Below are positions 1-5,641 of a stretch of DNA of 6,817 nt, in pieces. Within the stretch, counting starts at the first letter, position 1, and each line of letters starts with the position of its first letter. Source of the DNA: Bacillota bacterium (GTDB taxonomy: Bacteria; Bacillota; Clostridia; Lachnospirales; Anaerotignaceae). The stretch lies in NCBI GenBank assembly GCA_023413275.1, contig JAEZPX010000161.1, forward strand, positions 1 to 6,817. Reading direction: 5' to 3'. The position numbers were made by a program, and so were the translations under genes. The notes beneath the pieces are model-generated. The model made no database searches, was not told where the DNA came from, and saw nothing but the letters and a program-made list of their open reading frames with translations.

Positions 1-318
1 GCCGCTTCCCTTTCTAAATTTAGTAAGGTAAACGTATTAAAAGCGGGACACCACGGCTCAAAAACCTCTTCAACCCAAAGATTTTTAGATGTATTAAAGC
101 CAGAATATGTGGTAATTTCTGCTGGAAAGGAAAACAGCTATGGTCATCCCCATAAGGCTGTTTTGGAACGTTATTTTAACAGCGGCGCCACCGTTTACGG
201 AACCTTCCGCAGTGGTACGATTGTTATGAAAACCGATGGGCACAGCCTTTCCTTTCAAACAAACGATCCTGTTACTTTAGGGGATGCAGGAGATGAAAAA
301 CAACCCCTAGCGGGCTAA
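1..318 (+). CDS. ComEC/Rec2-like MBL-fold hydrolase, C-terminal end (partial)
   Basis: The 5' end is outside the window; frame 1 is open from base 1 to the TAA at 316-318, giving 105 visible residues. Visible residues 13-20 read LKAGHHGS, the late GHHGS motif of metallo-beta-lactamase-fold proteins of the ComEC/Rec2 type. Residues 40-51 (SAGKENSYGHPH) and the following YGTFRSGTIVMKTDG stretch are the usual C-terminal signature of that group. In full-length ComEC this domain sits behind a membrane channel for DNA uptake; free-standing secreted or lipoprotein versions with the same tail are also common in Clostridia. The visible part cannot distinguish them, so no symbol is given. A GTG at 109 is internal and not a start, because the family signature begins upstream of it. 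A hairpin terminator follows at 397-430. Confidence 0.85.
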   Translation, partial: AASLSKFSKVNVLKAGHHGSKTSSTQRFLDVLKPEYVVISAGKENSYGHPHKAVLERYFNSGATVYGTFRSGTIVMKTDGHSLSFQTNDPVTLGDAGDEKQPLAG

Positions 319-396
319 ATCAAAGCCTTTTCGGTGAGCAGTTGCTTGCTAAAATATTTATGGAGCGATGGCACTTCTATGACAATGAGCCTTTAA

Positions 397-430
397 AGGG
401 GTACCTACTTTGTAGATACCCCTCTCTTTG
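397..430 (+). terminator. Hairpin terminator after the ComEC-like gene
   Basis: Arms 397-408 and 412-423 pair over 12 bp with one C/A mismatch around a TTT loop (GGGGTACCTAC against GTAGATACCCC). A short pyrimidine-rich TCTCTTT tail follows. It lies about 80 nt past the TAA of the ComEC-like gene. The tail is poorer in T than a classic terminator, so efficiency is uncertain. Confidence 0.6.
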
Positions 431-508
431 TTACAAACTTACCATGCCTCATTGACTATCCCAAAGAGTCAAATACTTTTAAACCATGCTGGAATATATA
501 TAAAAGCT

Positions 509-544
509 TAAAAAAATAGAGAAGGTGTCGAATTTATCGACACC
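509..544 (-). terminator. Rho-independent terminator of ftsH
   Basis: Read on the minus strand, a perfect 8-bp stem GGTGTCGA/TCGACACC (537-544 with 524-531) has a 5-nt loop. It is followed by TTCTCTATTTTTTT (T run at 510-516). It lies about 75 nt beyond the ftsH stop codon and is oriented to end the murA-marR-ftsH direction of transcription. Confidence 0.8.
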
Positions 545-619
545 CTGCCATCTTCTATTATAAAAGTTTTTGTTCTTGCTATTTGCAAAAAGCAAGTGCG
601 TTTGGGCGAAGTCCAAGGC

Positions 620-2470
620 CTATAGTTCTTCTTCTTTTCCATTCTTTTCACCGTTTAGAATCTCCATAAATTCATCCCCGGTTATCGTCTCTTTTTCAAG
701 AAGATATGCTGCTATTTCGTCCATCTTTTCTCTATTTTCAGAAATAATGTCATAAGCCTTGTCATGGGCTTCCTTAATCATTGCAATGACAGCTTTATCA
801 ATTTTTGCGGCGGTTTCGTTGGAGCACGCTAAGGTTGTATCTCCACCCAAATATTGATTGTTTATGGTTTCCAGCGCTACCATGCCAAACTCTTCACTCA
901 TACCATAGCGAGTAATCATGGCTCTAGCCATGCGGGTTGCCTGCTCAATATCATTAGAAGCCCCAGTGGTAATGGAATTGAAGCAAATTTCCTCTGCTAC
1001 ACGTCCCCCTGTTAAAGTTACAATTTTATTAAAAGCTTTTTCCCGATCCATGAGGAAAAATTCACCTTCGTCCACCTGCATAGTGTAGCCAAGGGCTCCT
1101 GAGGTTCTTGGAATAATGGTAATTTTGTGAACCGGAGCAGAATTTTTCTGCTTTGCTGCAACCAATGCATGTCCCACTTCGTGAAAGGCGATGATCTCCT
1201 TTTCGTGCTTGGAAACAACTGCACCTTTTCGTTGATAGCCTGCTAAAATTACCTCTACGCTCTCCTCTAAATCGCTTTGACTCACTTTAGAACGTCCCAA
1301 TCGAACAGCTCTTAGGGCACCCTCATTGATAATATTTGCAAGTTCAGCACCAGATGCTCCGGCAGTGGCCCTTGCAATGGGGCCAAAATCAATATTATCT
1401 TCCATGGTCACTTTTTGTGCATGAACCTTAAGAATGGACTCTCTCCCTTGTAAATCAGGCAATTCCACAGGAATACGCCTATCAAAGCGACCAGGACGAA
1501 GCAATGCTTTATCCAATGTTTCCGGTCTGTTTGTAGCCGCCAAAATAACAACACCTTTTTTCCCGTCAAACCCGTCCATTTCCGTTAAAAGCTGATTTAA
1601 TGTCTGTTCTCTTTCATCATTGCCTCCCATGCCATTTCCGCCATCACGCTTTTTACCAATGGTATCAATTTCATCAATAAATACAATGCAAGGCGCTTTT
1701 TCGTTAGCCTGTTTAAATAAATCTCGCACTTTGGCAGCACCCATACCAACAAACATTTCAACAAACTCAGAACCGGATATAGAGAAAAATGGAACATTTG
1801 CTTCTCCGGCCACAGCTTGTGCCAAAAGAGTTTTTCCTGTTCCCGGAGGTCCCACCAATAAAGCGCCCTTTGGCATTTTTGCCCCAACCACTGTATATTT
1901 AAATGGGTTGTGAAGGAAATCAACTATTTCAGTGAGGGCTTCTTTTGCCTCATCTTGACCTGCCACATCTACAAAGGTTTTGCCTGTTTGTGCTTTCACA
2001 TAAACTTTTGCACTGGATTTTCCAAAGGACATGGCGTTACCACCCATGCCGCCCATTTTTCCCATCATTTTACTCATAACAAATCGCCAGAACAATGCAA
2101 ACACAACTAACATGACCACAGTACTAATGAGTGGCGAAAATTGTTTTGGCTTTACTTCGTTGAACTTAACCCCTGCTTTGTCCAACCGATCAACAAGCAT
2201 GCTATCATCCATACGGCTGGTTACATAAACCTTCTCCGGCTGAACTCCAGTCTCTCCCTCTTTGGTTCCTTTTAAAATAAAATATATATTATCTTCATTT
2301 ACCTGCACTTCACTGACATTTTCATTTTTTAAATCACCTAAAAACACATCATAGCTAACTTTTTCCATTGCATCCTTTGTAAACAATGGCAATAAAAAAG
2401 TATTGAAAAGAAACATTGCCAATAGGGCTAAAATCCAATAATATATAAACGGTTTCTTTTTATTCTCCAT
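620..2470 (-). CDS. ftsH: ATP-dependent zinc metalloprotease FtsH
   Basis: FtsH is a hexameric membrane-anchored AAA+ protease that extracts and degrades misassembled membrane proteins and short-lived cytosolic regulators. The 616 residues show the full family order: first membrane helix about 9-30, a small outward-facing domain to about 113, second membrane helix about 114-132, then a Met/Gly-rich linker (136-150). Walker A GPPGTGKT is at 207-214, the pore loop FVG at 240-242 and Walker B with D266-E267. The second region of homology carries arginine fingers R325 and R328. The zinc motif HEVGH is at 430-434, with a likely third zinc ligand D507. Length is at the short end for the family because the charged tail is brief. 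The ATG at 2470 begins just before the first membrane helix; its ribosome site (GAGTGG, 2477-2482) is weak. marR lies 83 nt upstream with no convincing promoter between, so cotranscription with marR is likely. A terminator follows at 509-544. Confidence 0.97.
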   Translation of the reverse strand: MENKKKPFIYYWILALLAMFLFNTFLLPLFTKDAMEKVSYDVFLGDLKNENVSEVQVNEDNIYFILKGTKEGETGVQPEKVYVTSRMDDSMLVDRLDKAGVKFNEVKPKQFSPLISTVVMLVVFALFWRFVMSKMMGKMGGMGGNAMSFGKSSAKVYVKAQTGKTFVDVAGQDEAKEALTEIVDFLHNPFKYTVVGAKMPKGALLVGPPGTGKTLLAQAVAGEANVPFFSISGSEFVEMFVGMGAAKVRDLFKQANEKAPCIVFIDEIDTIGKKRDGGNGMGGNDEREQTLNQLLTEMDGFDGKKGVVILAATNRPETLDKALLRPGRFDRRIPVELPDLQGRESILKVHAQKVTMEDNIDFGPIARATAGASGAELANIINEGALRAVRLGRSKVSQSDLEESVEVILAGYQRKGAVVSKHEKEIIAFHEVGHALVAAKQKNSAPVHKITIIPRTSGALGYTMQVDEGEFFLMDREKAFNKIVTLTGGRVAEEICFNSITTGASNDIEQATRMARAMITRYGMSEEFGMVALETINNQYLGGDTTLACSNETAAKIDKAVIAMIKEAHDKAYDIISENREKMDEIAAYLLEKETITGDEFMEILNGEKNGKEEEL

Positions 2471-2553
2471 ACAAGTCCACTCTCTTTCTTCTCTTTCCCA
2501 GTCTCACTAGCGATGTTTGCTATGTATTTTTTGTCCATCTTCTATCTCAATTT

Positions 2554-2994
2554 TTATAATTCATCCAGATTTTCTTTAATCTTCTCAAGTACCTTATAAA
2601 AAACCATCCACTCTTCATCCAAAATATTTTTTGTCATTTTCTGTTCCATAAGGCAAAGCTGCTGTAAGATATCCCGATAAAGATGATTTGCTTCTTCCGT
2701 AAGGGTTATTTTTTTTAACCTCGCGTCATGAGCAACGCTTTGTCTATTGATATATCCTTTTCTTTCTAAAATTTGAAGAATACCCGATACTGTTGATCTT
2801 CTAATATTAAAATCGGCTTCCAAATCTCTTTGAAAAACATCTCGATCCTGATTGTCATAGAGATAGTGCATAATCCAAATTTGCATTGTAGTTAAGTTTT
2901 CTGCTTCTTTGTTGCTTGGCTGCTGGGCAATTTGTCTGCATATAGAATTGACAATAGATTTTAATTCGACACAAAATTTCGACTGAAACCCCAT
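2554..2994 (-). CDS. MarR-family transcriptional regulator
   Basis: A 146-residue winged helix-turn-helix protein, the usual MarR length. It shows the DNA-binding core at about 52-97: a helix-turn-helix ending in IRRSTVSGILQILERKG (64-80) and the beta wing with the family signature D-x-R-x-K-x-I-x-L-T (90-99). Flanking helices should form the dimer interface. MarR proteins usually repress nearby genes and release DNA on binding a small ligand or on oxidation; the ligand cannot be read here. Cysteines at 8, 19 and 114 exist, but I see no proof of redox sensing. The ATG at 2994 is chosen because GGAGGTGA stands 4 nt before it. Starting 41 codons further upstream would place the promoter and operator inside the gene. 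The gene lies between murA (91 nt upstream) and ftsH (83 nt downstream), all on the same strand. The inverted repeat at its promoter suggests autoregulation, and ftsH may share that control. Confidence 0.92.
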   Translation of the reverse strand: MGFQSKFCVELKSIVNSICRQIAQQPSNKEAENLTTMQIWIMHYLYDNQDRDVFQRDLEADFNIRRSTVSGILQILERKGYINRQSVAHDARLKKITLTEEANHLYRDILQQLCLMEQKMTKNILDEEWMVFYKVLEKIKENLDEL

Positions 2995-2998
2995 AAAA

Positions 2999-3006
2999 TC
3001 ACCTCC
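2999..3006 (-). promoter_or_regulatory. Ribosome binding site of marR
   Basis: GGAGGTGA on the minus strand, 4 nt before the ATG at 2994. It decides the marR start against the longer upstream frame. Its first base is also the last base of the downstream operator arm. Confidence 0.85.
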
Positions 3007-3045
3007 GATTGTTAGGTTGCTGACAGTATAACATCCTAACAATCG
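3006..3045 (-). promoter_or_regulatory. Candidate MarR operator (11-bp inverted repeat)
   Basis: CGATTGTTAGG at 3006-3016 and CCTAACAATCG at 3035-3045 are perfect inverted copies, 18 bp apart. One arm falls in the spacer between -35 and -10 of the marR promoter; the other lies just past the predicted start of transcription. Because the start falls between the arms, the RNA would contain only one arm, so this is a DNA site rather than an RNA hairpin. Bound repressor would cover the promoter. Each arm has a GTTAG/CTAAC core; the left one also makes an imperfect GTTAG-N4-CTGAC dyad. Binding by the adjacent MarR protein is inferred from position. Confidence 0.75.
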
Positions 3046-3053
3046 TAAGGCAA
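3025..3053 (-). promoter_or_regulatory. marR promoter (extended -10)
   Basis: Minus strand: -35 TTGCCT (3053-3048), 17-bp spacer, -10 TATACT (3030-3025) preceded by TG and one base, making an extended -10. Transcription should start near 3018, giving a leader of about 24 nt that contains little more than one operator arm and the ribosome site. Confidence 0.75.
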
Positions 3054-3085
3054 TTAAAATACAGTTAAGATTTCCTATATTATTG

Positions 3086-4348
3086 CTAATTTTCCTCGGT
3101 ACGTTGAATATCCGCACCTAAGCCCCTTAATTTCTCGTCTATTTTATAATATCCTCGCTCAATATGATGAATGTCACCGATTTCTGTTTCTCCCTTTGCC
3201 GCCAAAGCTGAAAGAATTAACGCCGCACCTGCTCTTAAGTCTGTTGCACGAACCTTACTGCCTGTTAATTCTTCTACCCCTTCAATCACAGCGTTACGAC
3301 TCTCAATGCGAATGTCTGCACCCATTCGCTGAAGCTCACCTGCGTGGGTAAATCGATTTTCAAATACCGTTTCGGTAATGACACTGGTTCCTTTTGCTAC
3401 TGTCATTAAGCTCATAAAAGGTGCTTGCATATCTGTGGGAAAGCCGGGGAAAGGCATTGTTTTTAATTGTAATGGTTGAAGCTTTCCTTTCCTATAAACA
3501 TGAAGCCCTTCTGGAATTGTTTCAATCTTCACATTGCATTCCGCAAGCTTTGCAATTACCGGTTTCAGATGTTCTTCTCTTACATTCTCCAGAATAATGT
3601 CTCCACCTGTAATTGCCGCTCCTACCATAAATGTGCCCGCTTCAATTCGATCAGGAATCACCTGATGTTTCGTACCACCAAGTTCTTTCCCTCCAATAAT
3701 CTCCACCGTATCAGTACCATCCCCCTGCACATCAGCCCCCAATTCTCTTAAGAAATCCGCCAAATCAATAATTTCAGGTTCAGCCGCTGCATTCTCAATG
3801 ACTGTTTTGCCTTTTGCTAATACTGCTGCCATCATAATATTTTCCGTTGCTCCAACACTGGGAAAATCCAAATAAATATTTGCTCCCTTTAACTTTTTTG
3901 CAGTTAATTCTATGATTCCGTGTTCCTGCTTGCTCTTGGCTCCCATAGCATGAAAGCCTTTTAAATGCAAATCAATGGGTCTGCTTCCTATTTGACAGCC
4001 TCCGGGATGGGGCAATCTTGCTTGACCATATCTGGAAAGCAATGGTCCCGCCACAAGAAAAGAGGCGCGCATCTTCCCTGCCTGTTCATAAAAACTTTCA
4101 ATTGATATCAATTCCTTTGCACAAATAGAAATCATTTCTTTTTCCTTGTCATAGGAAACTTCTGCACCAAAGCCTTTTAAAATTTCCAGCATATTCAAAA
4201 CATCCGTAAGAGGCGGAACATTTTCAATAATGCAGGGCTCCTGTGTTAATAAACAGGCTGCTAAAATTGGTAAAGCCGCATTTTTTGCACCACTAATACG
4301 AACTTTCCCTTGAAGCAAGTCTGTATGATGAATTACAAACTTTTCCAT
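3086..4348 (-). CDS. murA: UDP-GlcNAc 1-carboxyvinyltransferase (MurA)
   Basis: MurA transfers enolpyruvate from phosphoenolpyruvate to UDP-N-acetylglucosamine in the cytoplasm, the first committed step of peptidoglycan synthesis and the target of fosfomycin. The 420 residues match the usual family length. Visible active-site residues are K22-N23 in SGAKNAALP, R94, the catalytic-loop C118 in PGGCQIGSRP, R123, D306 in FPTDMQAP and R398 in HIERGY. The presence of cysteine rather than aspartate at 118 is the fosfomycin-sensitive form by family knowledge. The ATG at 4348 is preferred: GAGGG (4355-4359) stands 6 nt before it and the protein then begins MEKFVIHH, as in relatives. ATG codons at 4354 and 4363 and a 39-codon longer frame lack such support. 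Many Firmicutes carry two MurA paralogues; which one this is cannot be told. It is divergent from the tRNA-Gly gene. No terminator is visible before marR, so transcripts may run on. Confidence 0.96.
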   Translation of the reverse strand: MEKFVIHHTDLLQGKVRISGAKNAALPILAACLLTQEPCIIENVPPLTDVLNMLEILKGFGAEVSYDKEKEMISICAKELISIESFYEQAGKMRASFLVAGPLLSRYGQARLPHPGGCQIGSRPIDLHLKGFHAMGAKSKQEHGIIELTAKKLKGANIYLDFPSVGATENIMMAAVLAKGKTVIENAAAEPEIIDLADFLRELGADVQGDGTDTVEIIGGKELGGTKHQVIPDRIEAGTFMVGAAITGGDIILENVREEHLKPVIAKLAECNVKIETIPEGLHVYRKGKLQPLQLKTMPFPGFPTDMQAPFMSLMTVAKGTSVITETVFENRFTHAGELQRMGADIRIESRNAVIEGVEELTGSKVRATDLRAGAALILSALAAKGETEIGDIHHIERGYYKIDEKLRGLGADIQRTEEN

Positions 4349-4467
4349 ACCCATCCCTCGCATTTCTAAAAAAATAATAATGATTGCGACTTTATTATGT
4401 CCGTCGGAAGCAAAAGCAACCGATAAAAAATTCACCGAATTTGTAAAATTTTTGTTTAAATTCACGC

Positions 4468-4495
4468 TTTACAGTTGGCAATCTTCTGGTATAAT
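4468..4495 (+). promoter_or_regulatory. tRNA-Gly promoter
   Basis: -35 TTTACA (4468-4473), 16-bp spacer and consensus -10 TATAAT (4490-4495) preceded by TGG, an extended -10. The -10 ends 14 bases before the first tRNA base, so only a very short 5' leader would need trimming. This is the best promoter match in the window. Confidence 0.85.
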
Positions 4496-4509
4496 AGATA
4501 CATATCTTT

Positions 4510-4580
4510 GCGGATGTAGTTCATCGGTAGAATGAAAGCTTCCCAAGCTTTAGAGGTGGGTTCGACTCCCATCATCCGCT
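4510..4580 (+). tRNA. tRNA-Gly (anticodon CCC)
   Basis: The 71 bases fold into a full cloverleaf. The acceptor stem GCGGATG/CATCCGC (4510-4516 with 4573-4579) is a perfect 7 bp. The D stem is GTTC/GAAT with a 7-base loop. The anticodon stem AAAGC/GCTTT has loop TTCCCAA with anticodon CCC at 4542-4544. The variable loop has 4 bases, and the T stem GTGGG/CCCAT has loop TTCGACT. The discriminator base is T at 4580, normal for bacterial glycine tRNAs. CCA is not encoded and must be added after transcription. The CCC anticodon reads GGG codons. Confidence 0.96.
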
Positions 4581-4719
4581 TTTTGCAGTATTACCAAAAA
4601 GTTCATAAAAATATCAAGAAGCCTTGTAATGACAAGGAAATATGTAATAAGTGGGCGGTTTGATTGAACCTAAAATCATTGTTAATTTAAAGTAAGATTC
4701 ATATTGTCACTTGGAATTT
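4581..4719 (+). other. Long tRNA trailer region
   Basis: Between the tRNA and the next plus-strand terminator lie about 140 bases without a recognisable gene. A small hairpin CCTTGT-AATG-ACAAGG (4622-4637) lacks a T run. A 12-codon ATG frame (4629-4667) has no ribosome site. If the terminator at 4720-4749 is the first effective one, this stretch is transcribed as the 3' trailer of the tRNA precursor. Confidence 0.45.
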
Positions 4720-4749
4720 AAATCTACTCATCCTGAGTAGATTTTTTTT
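4720..4749 (+). terminator. Rho-independent terminator (tRNA-Gly unit)
   Basis: A perfect 11-bp stem AAATCTACTCA/TGAGTAGATTT (4720-4730 with 4734-4744) with loop TCC runs into eight T residues (4742-4749). On the plus strand it would end transcription from the tRNA promoter. On the minus strand the tail is only TTTAAATT, so it is mainly one-directional. Confidence 0.88.
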
Positions 4750-4810
4750 ATTTTACCCAAATGACACACCAAACATTATTTTAAGATTCACAATTTTAAA
4801 AATCCATCAT

Positions 4811-4846
4811 AAATAAAAAAGACACTGAGAAAAAATCCCCGTGTCT
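4811..4846 (-). terminator. Rho-independent terminator of mscL
   Basis: On the minus strand the outer stem is AGACAC/GTGTCT (4846-4841 with 4825-4820). A G/A mismatch then leads to an inner GGGA/TCTC stem containing one G-T pair. It is followed by TTTTTTATTT. It starts 17 nt past the mscL stop codon. Confidence 0.82.
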
Positions 4847-4862
4847 CAAAAGAACTAATATA

Positions 4863-5249
4863 TTATTTTTCTTTTAATAAATCTCTAATTTCTTCCAATA
4901 ATAAAACCTCTGCCGCAGGTTGTGGAGGCGCAGGTTTTTCTTGTTTTTTTCTTACCGAAATTATCTTAATAAAAATAAAAATAGAAAATGAGATAATCAA
5001 GAAATCTATAATAGACTGCATGAAAGAACCATATAAGATTGCCACCTCCGGTACATTTCCCACACTAGGGGTAATGACATACTTCAAATCAGTAAAATTG
5101 ATTCCACCCAAAAGCAAACCAAGAATGGGCATCAAAATATCATTCACCAACGAAGTAACAATTTTGCCAAAAGCACCACCTATAATAACACCTACAGCCA
5201 GATCAATCACGTTTCCTTTTAACGCAAACTTTTTAAATTCCTGAAGCAT
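4863..5249 (-). CDS. mscL: Large-conductance mechanosensitive channel MscL
   Basis: MscL is a homopentameric membrane channel that opens under extreme membrane tension and releases solutes during osmotic downshock. The 128 residues are a normal to slightly short length. The N-terminal amphipathic segment and first membrane helix carry the family signature KGNVIDLAVGVIIGGAFGKIV (11-31, helix to about 45). A short extracellular loop spans about 50-73, and the second helix is about 76-98. A basic RKKQ stop follows, then a Pro-rich hinge (106-112) and the C-terminal helix LLLEEIRDLLK that bundles in the pentamer. The ATG at 5249 is supported by AAAGGAGG (5258-5265) 8 nt upstream. The gene stands alone, with its own promoter and terminator, convergent with the tRNA unit and divergent from the ftsE-like gene. 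Confidence 0.97.
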   Translation of the reverse strand: MLQEFKKFALKGNVIDLAVGVIIGGAFGKIVTSLVNDILMPILGLLLGGINFTDLKYVITPSVGNVPEVAILYGSFMQSIIDFLIISFSIFIFIKIISVRKKQEKPAPPQPAAEVLLLEEIRDLLKEK

Positions 5250-5301
5250 AAAAACAACCTCCTTTTATATCCAAATAAAAGAGCAAATTTATTTTCTTTT
5301 C

Positions 5302-5330
5302 AATATACAATATTCTACAAAAAATAGCAA
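5302..5330 (-). promoter_or_regulatory. mscL promoter
   Basis: Minus strand: -35 TTGCTA (5330-5325), 17-bp spacer, -10 TATATT (5307-5302). The start of transcription would be near 5295, giving a leader of about 45 nt ending in the AAAGGAGG ribosome site. Confidence 0.6.
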
Positions 5331-5552
5331 TCATATTATAAAATATGCTATGGAACCCTCAATTGAAAATACAAATACTTTTCAAATAAAACCCGCATCC
5401 TTGCTTTTTGTCTCAAAAATACTTCCAATAATTGTATTTTATTTTTAGGTTTTTGCGTTTTTTAACAATGAAACCTTATAGATACTGGCAAATTGGATAT
5501 AATGAAATAAAAAATCGCACTGAAATATTTTCTTTTCTCTCATTTAGCGGTA

Positions 5553-5581
5553 TATACAATTTTTCGCTTCAGTGTTATACT
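5553..5581 (+). promoter_or_regulatory. ftsE-like gene promoter (extended -10)
   Basis: -35 TATACA (5553-5558), 17-bp spacer, -10 TATACT (5576-5581) preceded by TGT, an extended -10 identical in nine bases to that of marR. The leader would be about 54 nt. A 7-bp inverted repeat CACTGAA/TTCAGTG (5518-5524, 5568-5574) ends on the TG of the extended -10 and could be an operator, though its arms are far apart. Confidence 0.6.
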
Positions 5582-5626
5582 AAAAGGAAGAAATAGGGCT
5601 TTATTTGTCTAAATCAAACTTATTTG

Positions 5627-5631
5627 AAAGG
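5627..5631 (+). promoter_or_regulatory. Ribosome binding site deciding the ftsE-like start
   Basis: AAAGG, 10 nt before the TTG at 5642. It is only 1 nt from the ATG at 5633, too close to serve it, and lies inside the frame opened by the TTG at 5624. Confidence 0.5.
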
Positions 5632-5641
5632 CATGAGAATT

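Larger units (their letters stand above)
319..619. other. Intergenic region between convergent genes
   Basis: About 300 bases separate the ComEC-like gene (+) from the end of ftsH (-). It holds two hairpin terminators, one for each direction. A 31-codon ATG frame at 360-455 lacks a ribosome binding site and runs through the first hairpin, so I do not call it a gene. Near 574-595 there is a short inverted repeat (CTTGCT/AGCAAG) of no clear role. I see nothing else. Confidence 0.6.
5250..5641. other. Divergent intergenic region, mscL / ftsE-like gene
   Basis: Nearly 400 very A+T-rich bases hold the mscL promoter at the left and the ftsE-like promoter at the right. Between them are only weak dyads: TTGAAAA/TTTTCAA (5363-5369, 5379-5385) and AAAATAC/GTATTTT (5416-5422, 5434-5440). 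An 8-bp direct repeat AAATACTT also occurs (5373-5380, 5417-5424). In DNA this A+T-rich such short repeats are expected by chance. A lone TATAAT at 5498-5503 has no good -35. I see no gene here. Confidence 0.55.

Noticed and set aside
360..455. 31-codon frame after the ComEC-like gene
   Set aside because: No ribosome binding site, no recognisable motif, and it spans the terminator hairpin.
1597..1923. A 108-codon frame and several others, on both strands, within ftsH
   Set aside because: They lie wholly within the ftsH coding sequence in other frames, show no recognisable domain and have no ribosome sites. FtsH motifs are continuous through the region.
3006..3045. Inverted repeat read as an RNA hairpin, attenuator or riboswitch
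   Set aside because: The predicted transcription start falls between the arms, so marR RNA holds only one arm. Read-through from murA could hold both, but the 18-nt loop has no T run after it.
2995..3117. 41-codon N-terminal extension of marR
   Set aside because: It would put the promoter, the inverted repeat and GGAGGTGA inside the coding sequence and overlap the end of murA. The ATG at 2994 gives the normal MarR length.
4349..4465. 39-codon N-terminal extension of murA
   Set aside because: The frame happens to be open, but the extension resembles no MurA N-terminus, and GAGGG stands correctly before the ATG at 4348.
4629..4667. 12-codon frame in the tRNA trailer
   Set aside because: Too short, no ribosome binding site, and its ATG lies within the small hairpin.
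5325..5350. Dyad TAGCA/TGCTA with inner CATATT/AATATG over the mscL -35
   Set aside because: The outer and inner arms are out of register, and the DNA is so A+T-rich that such matches are expected by chance.
5498..5503. TATAAT as the main ftsE-like promoter
   Set aside because: No good -35 at 16-18 bp spacing and no extended -10; the element at 5576-5581 with TG and a 4/6 -35 is better.
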